A stretch of 6,472 nt of DNA, from contig JACZQL010000078.1 of NCBI GenBank assembly GCA_022545745.1, positions 1 through 6,472 of the forward strand, given 5' to 3'. Below are positions 1 to 6,469 of the stretch, piece after piece (the stretch's first letter is position 1; every line of letters starts with the position of its first letter). The position numbers and the translations under genes were made by a program. The notes beneath the pieces are model-generated. The model had not been told where the DNA came from. It saw only the letters and a list, made by a program, of their open reading frames with translations, and did not search any database. Origin of the DNA: Deltaproteobacteria bacterium (lineage in GTDB: Bacteria; Desulfobacterota_B; Binatia; UBA9968).

Positions 1-3000
1 CGGAATCTCGACGTAGTCATCCAGACCGTCGAAGTACACGCCGTTACCTGTGTTGGCACAGGCTGCAATCCGGTTCAGCGAGACCCCGTTGGTATAGGTG
101 CCGTCGTTGCCAGCGACAATGTCAGCCGCGTTCAGTCCGGAGGTTTCGTCCAGCGGCCAGCGGGCTGCGATATCGCCGACGGCAGTTTCCGGGATTGAAA
201 ACTCGGAGGTCGAACCAAAAGTGGGTCCGCCGAACTCTTCCGTCGTCGTCGCGGTGATGATGTCGCCCGATGACCCCGGGAACGTATGACTGAAATTCTC
301 GATTCCCGTACCGCCGTGCGTAATCGTTTTCGCGCTCGCAAAAGACTCTCCGCCGCCGTTACCGGAGGCATGTGCGCCGCCGGGGTTCTTGAAAAATTCA
401 ATGCGATAGTCACCCGCCGGCACGTCCAGCCTGAAGTCCGCGGTCAATGTGCCACCAGAATTTCTTACTCTCGTGACGTTTGGATAGTTCAGCCTGTCGT
501 TGGGATCGCCGTCGGCATCGAGCGGGTCGTTTGCGGTTATGCCGTCGTCATTCAGGTCCAGATCAAGCGCAACGTTGTCGTAGATCCGGTTGCGGATGAT
601 CGTGTTATTGGTGGACAAGGGTTCGCGGACCTGCACGCCGTAGATGCCGTTGCCACGAATGAGATTGCCTTCGTTGGCGCCAGTGCCACCGATCAGGTTT
701 CCAGCCGCCCCGTCGCCGCCCTCTTCATTGATGTCGATACCGTCGCGAGTATTCGGTACGAGGAAGACGCCGGTGTAATCCGTGCCGATGTAGTTGTTTT
801 GTACGACGTTTAGATCGCTGTCATCAATTTCGATGCCGTCGCTGTCGTTGCCCGAAATAATGTTTCGTTGACCGGCCAGCGGGCCACCGATGGTATTGCT
901 GTTGGCGAACTCGAGATCGATACCCTCTTCGTCGTTGCCGCGATCGAACGTGCCGCCAGCGTCAAGGCCGATATAGTTTCCATAGACCTTGTTGCCGGTA
1001 GCACCGGCACCAAATAGCTCAATGCCCGCGAAGAAATTGCCGGAGACGACATTGCGGTCAGCGTCAACAGTGCCACCGATGGTGTTGGAGGACGACTCAA
1101 CGCGAATGCCGCCCTGGTTCCCGGCGTCGTTGGTGTTGTTGGGCGCAAGAGTCGTGCCATCGGCACTCAGTCCAACGTAGTTGCCGGCGACGGTATTGCT
1201 GCCACCAAGCAGGAGGATTCCGTTGTCCGAGAAGTTGCCGATGGCCAGGCCGCGGATTGTGGAACCGCTCGAGGTTGCCCCGATCACCAGTCCGTCTGTT
1301 GCAACCCCCGCCCCTGTGCCGTCTATTTCGACTTCCGGTCCACTCGAGTTCGTATCGCCCTGGTTGGTGGTCTGAGTTGTCGCATCGATTACGATGCCGA
1401 TGGCGGTAACGGGGGGTAAGGCACTCGCCGGCGTGATGCCCCACCAGTTGTCGGCACCAGCAGACCGGTTGGTGGGCTCTGCAATGTTGAAGCGAATCGT
1501 TATGCCGGGATTCAAGTTCGCATAGGTGATGCAGTTGCGTAACGAACCGAGTCCTGTATCGGCCGTCGTCGTCACTGTGCAGAACGGTATTGCAGCAGCC
1601 TCGTACGCGCCGACGTCGCAACTGACGCCTACTGGACGCGCGGATCCGCGCTGATCGGTATCGTTGTCGGGGCCGACACAGACGCTGCTGTCGCCGGTAT
1701 CCAGTGCGGGACTGCCGTCCGCGATTGCCTGGGTGAACGTCGGTCCGCCATTGTCCTGTAAGGTACCCAGTAACGGGTCGGTGTTTTCCTGATCGCCGGC
1801 GCTGGTGAAGTCGCAGCTGGTGTCGCTGCTTAGGTTGTAACCGCTGGAAATCAGGTTGGCCGCGGCACCAGCGCATTCGGTCGCACCGCCGGACAAGTTG
1901 CTGGCGACGATCGTATTGGCGAACGTAATCGTGCCTGAGCCGGTCTGGCGGTTGATGAACCGAATTTTCTCTCGCGATAGGTCTCCCAGTTCTCGGACCC
2001 CTTTTGGATTTCCTTTTTGCACCATAAGACCTTGCTCCCGCTGGACCAGATGGACAAGCACCAATGGGAGCCCTGGGAGGGTGCGTTTGACATCAGGGAT
2101 ATTGTACGTCCCGGTCTCTGGGTCCAGGAGATGAGTGCCGGCCATGTGGGTCTCACCTCGTCGAAGGGAAAATAAACCACCTAAACTGCCCACATTGGTC
2201 GCGGCGATTTTCAATGCTGGATGATGGCGCTTGAGTTGGTCTTCGAGGACTCCGATGGAGAGATCGTGACTGCCCGTACAGAGGATGGTGTTTTCTATTT
2301 CCTCAGGAGCGCGTAAAAGTTCAACATCCATTTCCTCGCCGGCATTAATGCCTTCCGTGAGACTGGGGATCCGCAACAACCCATTGGCCTGAACCATGGT
2401 TGTAATGACACCAGCTCCACGCCTCAGAGGTACGGCGATGAGATTGTCATGGACTCGACCCAGATTGACCCGAACGAACTCTTCGAGTCCGAGACGGGAA
2501 GGAATTTTTTTTTGCACGGCTGCCCGAACCTTTAACTGGGGAGTCAACCTTGCGCCGAGGAATTTTTCCAAGGCCGGCTGCATAATCTCTCGCGCTACCA
2601 CAATGGCAGAGACCGGGTATCCTGGGATACCAATCACGGGTTTACCCTGCACGGAGCCCAAGACCGCGGGTTTACCCGGCATAATATCAATGCCGTGGAT
2701 GAGAAGTTCACCATCCTCCTCGACGATCTGTGCGGTGAAGTCATGTTCTCCCGCAGATGATCCTGCGATGATGGTGACGATATGGTTCTCTGTTAAGGCT
2801 TCACCTAAGGCTCGTTTGAGCTTAGCAGGATCATCACCAACCCTGGGGAGCGTTGTGGGGACACCGCCCCATTCCCGAATCAGCGCGGTCAGCACGAGGG
2901 AATTAAATTCAATCACCTGTCCCGGCTTTGCCTCTGCTCCTGGTTCAATTAGCTCATCCCCCGTGGGAATAATAGCGACTCGAGGTTGAGACCTGACCTT

Positions 3001-3519
3001 AACCGTCACATGACCTGCCGCCAGCAGCGCTCCCAGATCATAGGGCCGAAGGCGGTGGCAACGGGGTAGTATGGGCTCTGTGGCTACGACGTCCTCGCCC
3101 ACCAAGCGGACATTTTGCCAAGGGGTGCAGGCTTCGAAGATCTCCACCGTTGTGGCGTCCAGTTGTCTAACTTTCTCGATCATGATGACCGCATCGGCCC
3201 AAGGGGGAAGGGCGTTACCCGTATCGACGTAATCGTAACTGTTTTCCGGGGTTGATTCGGTTGAGGCCGGGTTAAGCCGCTTGGGGGCAAATTCGGTTAC
3301 GCCAAAGGTGTCCTGTGCACGAACACAGATGCCGTCCATAGCTGCGCTATGGTAGTGGGGGGAGGAAATCTTGGCAAAGATCGGCTCGCACGTGATCCGA
3401 TTGAGTGCAGCGTGGACGGGAACAGTTTCGTTCTCCAGGGTACCCGGCTCGATTCTATCCAGAAAAAGTTCCCGAGCCTCTTTGAGGGGCGTATTCTTGA
3501 GGTATCTTTTTCGCGCCAT
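1..3519 (-). CDS. Chimeric open frame: MoeA-PBP protein joined in frame to a beta-helix/LamG surface protein (3' end beyond window)
   Basis: I translated this frame from the ATG at 3519-3517 to base 1 and found no stop, giving 1173 codons that continue off the left edge. Residues 1-530 are a MoeA-like enzyme followed by most of a PBP-like domain. Residues from about 531 onward are a secreted-type parallel beta-helix protein ending, within the window, in a LamG-like region. The ATG was chosen because the MoeA homology begins at once (MARKRYLKNTPLKEAREL) and AGGAG (3535-3531) lies 11 bp upstream, overlapping the stop of the preceding moeA. It is the second gene of that operon, 14 bp downstream. 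No known family has this architecture, and no signal peptide would export the beta-helix half. A gene caller will report a single partial CDS, but I believe it is two genes fused at about 1930-1941. The two halves are described separately. Confidence 0.85.
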   Translation of the reverse strand, partial: MARKRYLKNTPLKEARELFLDRIEPGTLENETVPVHAALNRITCEPIFAKISSPHYHSAAMDGICVRAQDTFGVTEFAPKRLNPASTESTPENSYDYVDTGNALPPWADAVIMIEKVRQLDATTVEIFEACTPWQNVRLVGEDVVATEPILPRCHRLRPYDLGALLAAGHVTVKVRSQPRVAIIPTGDELIEPGAEAKPGQVIEFNSLVLTALIREWGGVPTTLPRVGDDPAKLKRALGEALTENHIVTIIAGSSAGEHDFTAQIVEEDGELLIHGIDIMPGKPAVLGSVQGKPVIGIPGYPVSAIVVAREIMQPALEKFLGARLTPQLKVRAAVQKKIPSRLGLEEFVRVNLGRVHDNLIAVPLRRGAGVITTMVQANGLLRIPSLTEGINAGEEMDVELLRAPEEIENTILCTGSHDLSIGVLEDQLKRHHPALKIAATNVGSLGGLFSLRRGETHMAGTHLLDPETGTYNIPDVKRTLPGLPLVLVHLVQREQGLMVQKGNPKGVRELGDLSREKIRFINRQTGSGTITFANTIVASNLSGGATECAGAAANLISSGYNLSSDTSCDFTSAGDQENTDPLLGTLQDNGGPTFTQAIADGSPALDTGDSSVCVGPDNDTDQRGSARPVGVSCDVGAYEAAAIPFCTVTTTADTGLGSLRNCITYANLNPGITIRFNIAEPTNRSAGADNWWGITPASALPPVTAIGIVIDATTQTTNQGDTNSSGPEVEIDGTGAGVATDGLVIGATSSGSTIRGLAIGNFSDNGILLLGGSNTVAGNYVGLSADGTTLAPNNTNDAGNQGGIRVESSSNTIGGTVDADRNVVSGNFFAGIELFGAGATGNKVYGNYIGLDAGGTFDRGNDEEGIDLEFANSNTIGGPLAGQRNIISGNDSDGIEIDDSDLNVVQNNYIGTDYTGVFLVPNTRDGIDINEEGGDGAAGNLIGGTGANEGNLIRGNGIYGVQVREPLSTNNTIIRNRIYDNVALDLDLNDDGITANDPLDADGDPNDRLNYPNVTRVRNSGGTLTADFRLDVPAGDYRIEFFKNPGGAHASGNGGGESFASAKTITHGGTGIENFSHTFPGSSGDIITATTTEEFGGPTFGSTSEFSIPETAVGDIAARWPLDETSGLNAADIVAGNDGTYTNGVSLNRIAACANTGNGVYFDGLDDYVEIP
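660..1260 (-). repeat. Degenerate beta-helix coil repeats, about 40-60 residues per unit
   Basis: Within the surface-protein half, a pattern of S-N-T-(I/V)-G-G, then R-N-x-(I/V)-S-G-N, then G-I-x-(I/L), then N-x-x-x-x-N-Y-(I/V)-G-(T/L) recurs about four times. Asn-Thr-Ile-Gly-Gly or its variants occur near bases 1200, 1085, 900 and 690. The DNA keeps short identical words, for example GCCACCGATGGT (plus strand) at 883-894 and 1072-1083. These are the rungs of a right-handed parallel beta-helix, so the repeat arises from protein structure and not from a mobile element. Confidence 0.7.
1930..1941 (-). other. Fusion junction between MoeA-PBP and the beta-helix protein
   Basis: Reading leftward on the minus strand, RFINRQTGSGT is typical PBP-like domain sequence, which family members continue with a helix (for example R-x-L-L-D). 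Instead it runs into ITFANTIVASN, typical beta-helix sequence. The shared Gly-Ser-Gly-Thr (bases 1941-1930) fits both partners, so the breakpoint is probably within or a few bases beside these 12 bp, as expected for a join at short homology. GC content rises on the left side. Whether it is an assembly artefact or a true DNA join cannot be decided from the sequence alone. Confidence 0.75.
1930..3519 (-). pseudogene. MoeA-like molybdopterin molybdenumtransferase with C-terminal PBP-like domain, truncated at its 3' end
   Basis: Residues 1-170 match the MoeA N-terminal domains: HSAAMDGICVRAQDTFG at 58-73, and VDTGNALPPWADAVIM at 98-113 in place of the usual TG-LP-GADAVV element. Residues 180-313 are the MoCF/MPT-binding domain, with IPTGDEL (184-190), IIAGSSAGEHD (250-260), PGKP (281-284) and GIPGYPVSA (297-305). 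A domain IV-like stretch follows to about 400. From about 414 a PBP-like domain (Pfam PBP_like, fused to MoeA in many archaea and bacteria) shows CTGSHD, TNVGSLGGL, AGTHLLDPETGTYN, VQKGNPKGV and RFINRQTGSGT at 520-530. Family members usually continue for roughly another hundred residues (from memory), so the end of the domain is missing here. The protein should be cytoplasmic and insert Mo or W into adenylylated molybdopterin. The role of the PBP-like domain is not established; oxyanion sensing or delivery is my inference. It is listed as broken because homology ends abruptly at the junction. Confidence 0.85.
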
Positions 3520-3533
3520 TGGCCCTACGGCTC

Positions 3534-4769
3534 CTAAAAGAGTATGACCTCCACCTCTTCGCCCTGCTCGATCCCCTCCTGATTGAGATCGATCTTGACC
3601 ATGCCGTCTGCCTTCACGAGCGTAAAGATCGCACCTGATTTGCTGGGAAGGGCTTCAGCGTAAAGGGTGCCATTAATTCTGGTAAGGCTTACACGTACAT
3701 AATCCTCACGTCCTGTCTGGGAGGCAATGTTGGTTTTAAGAACTGCGCGAGTGGTCTTTTGAAACTGGGAGGAGGTGGTAGCATCCTCGCCGCCGAGTTT
3801 TCGGATCAACGGTGCGGCAAAAAGATCGAATATCACCAACGCTGACACGGGATAACCCGGAAGACCCAGCAAGGGTTTACCAGCGGCCTTGGCGAAGATG
3901 GTGGGTTTTCCGGGGCTTACTGAGATTCCATGAAATATGACCCCGGCATCACGCAGAGAAAAAATGGCTTCCAACGCTATGTCCCTCACCCCCACAGAGC
4001 TACCTCCGGACAGGAGTACTAGATCCGCTGATTCCAGGGCCTTTTCCAATGCCTGTGAAAGGGTGTCCTTGTCGTCTCGAAAGACTCCGAGATCCTGTAA
4101 CTCAGCACCACACTCGGCAATCAGACCCGCGAGGGAATGTTGATTGATGTTTCGTACCTGTCCGGGGAGGGGTTCTTCCTCAGGCTCGATTATTTCGTCC
4201 CCAGTAGAGATCAGGGCCACGCGTGGTTTTCGATGGACCGTAAGGGTGGAGATGCCAATTCCCGTTAGGGCACCCAAATCATGAGCCCTTAGACGGCGGC
4301 CACGGTGGAAGACGAGTTCTCCCTTCTTGATGTCGTCACCGATCTGGATCGTATTTTGCCAAGGGGACACCCCCCTCTGGACTTCGACCCTTTGATTGGC
4401 CACCTCTTCCGTATATTCCACCATCACGACCCCATCACTCTCTGGAGGCAACATTCCCCCTGTGGAAATGCGCATTGCCTCGCCCTTGCCTAAAGTTCGG
4501 GTGACCTCCTTTCCCATCTCAACGGTACCAACGAGCTTCAGATAGGCTGGAAGACTGGTGCTGGCCCCAAAGGTATCTTGCGCCTTAACCGCGTACCCAT
4601 CCATGGCTGCCCGGTGAAAATGAGGAAGGTCCACTCGGGAATACAGGTCTTCGGCGACCACTCGACCTCGAGCCTGCGTGGACCCTATTTTCTCCGTTTC
4701 CACAGGATGGGTGTCTAGAAGGAGCCGTCTTGCCTCCTCTGGAGTGACAACTTTCAAAAATGCCTTCAA
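3534..4769 (-). CDS. moeA: Molybdopterin molybdenumtransferase MoeA
   Basis: A complete 411-residue cytoplasmic enzyme of the usual MoeA length (about 400-410). MoeA cleaves adenylylated molybdopterin and inserts molybdate (or tungstate in tungsten users) to form the metal cofactor. Family motifs occur in order: PHFHRAAMDGYAVKAQDTF (49-67), RISTGGMLPPESDGVVMVE (100-118), IQIGDDIKKGE (141-151), ISTGDEI in the MPT-binding domain (188-194), LSGGSSVGVRD (253-263), SPGKP (285-289), GLPGYPVSA (302-310), and a domain IV to the C-terminus. The acidic residue of TGDE and the lysine of PGKP match conserved active-site positions. The start is TTG at 4769-4767: homology begins there, no in-frame ATG exists between it and the upstream stop near 4814, and a GGGAGAAAAGGG purine tract lies just upstream. 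It is first in a two-gene operon, 14 bp before a second MoeA-like gene, and diverges from tupA. Confidence 0.93.
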   Translation of the reverse strand: MKAFLKVVTPEEARRLLLDTHPVETEKIGSTQARGRVVAEDLYSRVDLPHFHRAAMDGYAVKAQDTFGASTSLPAYLKLVGTVEMGKEVTRTLGKGEAMRISTGGMLPPESDGVVMVEYTEEVANQRVEVQRGVSPWQNTIQIGDDIKKGELVFHRGRRLRAHDLGALTGIGISTLTVHRKPRVALISTGDEIIEPEEEPLPGQVRNINQHSLAGLIAECGAELQDLGVFRDDKDTLSQALEKALESADLVLLSGGSSVGVRDIALEAIFSLRDAGVIFHGISVSPGKPTIFAKAAGKPLLGLPGYPVSALVIFDLFAAPLIRKLGGEDATTSSQFQKTTRAVLKTNIASQTGREDYVRVSLTRINGTLYAEALPSKSGAIFTLVKADGMVKIDLNQEGIEQGEEVEVILF

Positions 4770-4794
4770 AGGTCCCTTTTCTCCCGGATGAAAG

Positions 4795-4823
4795 GTTATA
4801 AAAAGCGATAGTTAAAAGCAAAT
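4795..4823 (-). promoter_or_regulatory. Candidate promoter for the moeA operon
   Basis: On the minus strand TATAAC (4800-4795) is a good -10 match about 25 bp upstream of the TTG start. The region 15-16 bp further upstream offers only weak -35 matches (TTTGCT or TTGCTT, about 4822-4816). The leader would be about 20 nt long. The evidence is the -10 box and its position only. Confidence 0.3.
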
Positions 4824-4835
4824 TGGCATAAATTG

Positions 4836-4856
4836 AGTCCACCAGCTATATGGACT
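4836..4856. promoter_or_regulatory. Inverted repeat AGTCCA-N9-TGGACT, possible operator
   Basis: Perfect 6-bp arms (4836-4841 and 4851-4856) with a 9-bp AT-rich spacer lie midway between the two divergent genes, upstream of both candidate -10 boxes. The half-site TGGAC recurs at 4870-4874, inside the candidate tupA -35. The position suits a regulator acting on both operons, but short arms like these can occur by chance. Confidence 0.25.
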
Positions 4857-4868
4857 TGTACCTTGGAG

Positions 4869-4896
4869 TTGGACATTTGCATTGCCTTTACATAAT
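4869..4896 (+). promoter_or_regulatory. Candidate sigma-70-type promoter for tupAB
   Basis: TTGGAC (4869-4874) and CATAAT (4891-4896) are separated by 16 bp. The -10 box differs from TATAAT at one position; the -35 box matches TTGACA only in its first three bases. Transcription would start near 4903, leaving a leader of only about 16 nt, just enough for the Shine-Dalgarno sequence. It is plausible but unproven. Confidence 0.35.
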
Positions 4897-4904
4897 AAAT
4901 GGCT

Positions 4905-4910
4905 AGGAGG
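4905..4910 (+). promoter_or_regulatory. Ribosome binding site of tupA
   Basis: AGGAGG is a full Shine-Dalgarno match, 8 bp before the ATG at 4919. It fixes the tupA start and predicts strong translation. Confidence 0.8.
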
Positions 4911-4918
4911 AGTGGGGA

Positions 4919-5755
4919 ATGTTTCGGAGTTTCAACGGGCTGTGCGCATTGTTATTTGTCTTTTTTGCCGATGGAATGACAAACAAGGCAAGGGCTACTG
5001 AGACCCGTGAAAACAGGGTCCTGATTCTTGCGACCACCACCAGTTCTCAGGATAGTGGATTACTTGATCTGTTGCTTCCCCATTTCCAAGAGAAGACGGG
5101 CTACTTGGTCAAGACCATTGCGGTGGGTTCGGGGCAGGCTTTGGCCATTGGACGGCGTGGTGACGCAGATGTGTTATTGGTGCATGCCCCTGACGAGGAA
5201 AAAATGTTCATAGCCAATGGTCACGGGGTGGAGCGGCGCTCCTTTATGTATAACTATTTTGTTCTGGCGGGTGTCTCCGAGGATCCAGCAGGTGTATCGA
5301 AGACGAAATCGGTGCCTGAGGCCTTTAGAAGGATTGCCGACTCTAAAACTCTTTTCCTGTCTCGAGGAGATGAGTCGGGGACACACATCATGGAGCAACG
5401 ATTGTGGCATCGGGCCGGAGTACGGCCGTCGGGCCGATGGTATCAGCAGAGCGGCCAAGGGATGGGACCAACCCTGATCATTGCTGCTGAAAAAAAGGCC
5501 TATGTGCTTACGGATCGAAGCACCTATCTGAGGTTGAAAAAAAGGATTGGACTTAAAGTTCTCTTGGATGGGGATTCGGAACTTCTCAATATTTACAGCC
5601 TCATTCGAGTGAATTCACAGAAGTCGTCGAGGATCAACGTGGCTGGGGGAAAGGCATTCTTTGATTTTATGCTTTCCCGGGAAACCATGAAACGAATTGA
5701 AACCTTTGGTGTTGAAAAATTCGGTGAGCCCCTCTTCGGTCTCATCAAGCAGTAG
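4919..5755 (+). CDS. tupA: Tungstate ABC transporter substrate-binding protein TupA
   Basis: This 278-residue exported binding protein captures tungstate (possibly also molybdate) and hands it to the TupB permease. Residues 1-26 form a signal peptide: a short basic start (Arg3), a hydrophobic core LCALLFVFF, and an Ala-Arg-Ala site at 24-26. The mature part shows TupA-family features: ATTTSSQDSGLLDLLLPHF (38-56), whose Thr-Thr-Ser loop contributes to oxyanion binding, AVGSGQAL (68-75), GDADVLLVHAP (81-91), MYNYFVLAG (110-118), SRGDESGTH (148-156), W-Y-x-x-S-GQGMG (174-183) and AYVLTDRSTYL (194-204). Length is normal for the family. The start has a perfect ribosome site. It heads a plus-strand operon with tupB 15 bp downstream and diverges from moeA, which supports a metal-cofactor supply role. 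The motifs favour TupA over the ModA and WtpA families, but substrate preference cannot be proven from sequence. Confidence 0.93.
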   Translation: MFRSFNGLCALLFVFFADGMTNKARATETRENRVLILATTTSSQDSGLLDLLLPHFQEKTGYLVKTIAVGSGQALAIGRRGDADVLLVHAPDEEKMFIANGHGVERRSFMYNYFVLAGVSEDPAGVSKTKSVPEAFRRIADSKTLFLSRGDESGTHIMEQRLWHRAGVRPSGRWYQQSGQGMGPTLIIAAEKKAYVLTDRSTYLRLKKRIGLKVLLDGDSELLNIYSLIRVNSQKSSRINVAGGKAFFDFMLSRETMKRIETFGVEKFGEPLFGLIKQ

Positions 5756-5770
5756 TACGGGAAGGGTGGA

Positions 5771-6469
5771 ATGGATCTAATCTGGCAGGGGTTCGTAGAG
5801 GCTAGTCGATTGCTCGTGACCGGTGATGCTCAGGTGCTCACCGTAGTTGGCCTTTCGCTGCGCGTATCACTCACGGCCACCTTGGCCAGTTTGATCCTCG
5901 GCGTGCCTACGGGCATAGCCTTGGGCTTGAGCCGCTTTCGCGGCCGACGCTTCATTGTCAGTTTGGTCAATGTGGGAATGGGATTGCCTCCGGTGGTTGT
6001 GGGTCTTATGGTTGCGATCATGCTATGGCGCAGCGGGCCCTTCGGTTTCCTAGGAATAATGTACTCCCCGTTGGCCATTATCATTGCTCAGACCTTCATT
6101 GCCTTTCCCATTGTCACCGCCCTAACTCTCGCCACCATTCAGCAACTGAACCCCAAAATACGGCTGCAAATTTTGGCCCTGGGCGCATCCAAATGGCAAA
6201 TGTTCTGGATCCTCGTGGGAGAGGCCAAACTTGCCATCTTAGCAGCAACCATTGCCGGTTTTGGCGCGGTGATCTCTGAGGTAGGGGCATCCATGATGGT
6301 GGGTGGCAATATCCTCGGGCAAACCAGGGTCCTCACCACAGCTACGGTCATGGAAACCGGCAAAGGTAATTTCGAGGTGGCCCTTGCTCTGAGCACCATT
6401 CTCTTTGCCCTTGCCTACTCGGTGACGCTGGCTTTGACATTAATTCAACAACGGGAGAGACCGCTATGA
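5771..6469 (+). CDS. tupB: Tungstate ABC transporter permease TupB
   Basis: This 232-residue inner-membrane permease forms the channel for tungstate delivered by TupA. Hydrophobic segments lie at about 23-52, 61-86, 99-121, 153-175 and 203-225, consistent with five to six membrane helices of a small MetI/CysW-type permease. The cytoplasmic EAA-type coupling loop is visible as LGASKWQMFWILVGEAKL followed by FGAVISEVGASMMVGGNI (about 137-181). GLPPVVVGL (71-79) and TATVMETGKGNFEVALAL (190-207) are also typical of TupB. The ATG at 5771 follows tupA by 15 bp, with the purine-rich GGGAAGGGTGGA just upstream, so the two are surely co-transcribed. Length is normal. The stop TGA at 6467-6469 overlaps the ATG of the next gene. 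Confidence 0.93.
   Translation: MDLIWQGFVEASRLLVTGDAQVLTVVGLSLRVSLTATLASLILGVPTGIALGLSRFRGRRFIVSLVNVGMGLPPVVVGLMVAIMLWRSGPFGFLGIMYSPLAIIIAQTFIAFPIVTALTLATIQQLNPKIRLQILALGASKWQMFWILVGEAKLAILAATIAGFGAVISEVGASMMVGGNILGQTRVLTTATVMETGKGNFEVALALSTILFALAYSVTLALTLIQQRERPL

Larger units (their letters stand above)
1..1941 (-). other. Fragment of a large secreted parallel beta-helix protein with CSLREA-like and LamG-like regions (no native start, no stop in window)
   Basis: Numbering follows the fused frame. Residues 531-645 are the end of one beta-helix module of the 'choice-of-anchor Q' type, with ANTIVASN, NTDPLLGTLQDNGGP, ADGSPALDTGD, DQRGSARPVG and CDVGAYE. A second module opens at once with CTVTTTADTGLGSLRNCITYAN (split here as CTVTTTADTG, 647-656, and LGSLRNCITYAN), a degenerate CSLREA-type entry. 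Residues about 754-993 are pectin-lyase-like coils rich in Asn-Thr-Ile-Gly-Gly and Gly-Asn. Next come a domain with PAGDYRIEFFKNPGG (about 1014-1028) and a LamG/concanavalin-like start, ARWPLDETSGLNAAD then GVYFDGLDDYVEI (1119-1172). Such proteins are exported and act as surface or matrix carbohydrate-binding or adhesive proteins; the exact role is unknown. The native N-terminus and signal peptide are absent because the frame is joined to MoeA-PBP. The C-terminus lies beyond base 1. Confidence 0.85.
4770..4918. promoter_or_regulatory. Divergent intergenic control region between moeA and tupA
   Basis: These 149 bp hold the 5' signals of both operons and are AT-rich compared with the flanking genes. 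Proximity suggests co-regulation of oxyanion import and metal insertion, for example by molybdate or tungstate, but I see no convincing ModE-type palindrome. Candidate promoters, a ribosome site and an inverted repeat inside it are listed separately. Confidence 0.6.

Noticed and set aside
286..813. 175-residue plus-strand open frame
   Set aside because: It lies antisense to the beta-helix and LamG coding frame, has no ribosome site or recognisable family, and is explained by the codon bias of the opposite strand.
660..1260. Short recurrent words as a possible CRISPR or tandem DNA repeat
   Set aside because: The repeats are degenerate, follow codon periodicity and fall on the Asn-Thr-Ile-Gly-Gly turns of beta-helix coils, so they are protein-structure repeats.
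1097..1876. 259-residue minus-strand open frame rich in Arg, Gln and His
   Set aside because: It is an alternative frame of the GC-rich beta-helix coding DNA. Its composition is unnatural and no motif is visible, while the other minus frame gives clear beta-helix sequence throughout.
1851..2180. 109-residue minus-strand frame spanning the junction
   Set aside because: It is out of frame with the recognised PBP-like and beta-helix sequences on both sides and has no motif of its own.
2396..2989. 197-residue plus-strand open frame
   Set aside because: It is antisense to the well-supported MoeA-PBP frame. Its Ser/Pro/Thr-rich composition is typical of a shadow frame.
4585..4842. 85-residue minus-strand frame with an ATG upstream of moeA
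   Set aside because: It overlaps the moeA N-terminus in another frame and reads as low-complexity sequence. The TTG-started frame carries the conserved MoeA residues.
4770..4918. ModE operator or Moco/Tuco riboswitch in the divergent region
   Set aside because: The predicted leaders are only about 20 nt. I find no long structured element and no convincing ModE-like TATA-rich palindrome, only a lone GTTATA word.
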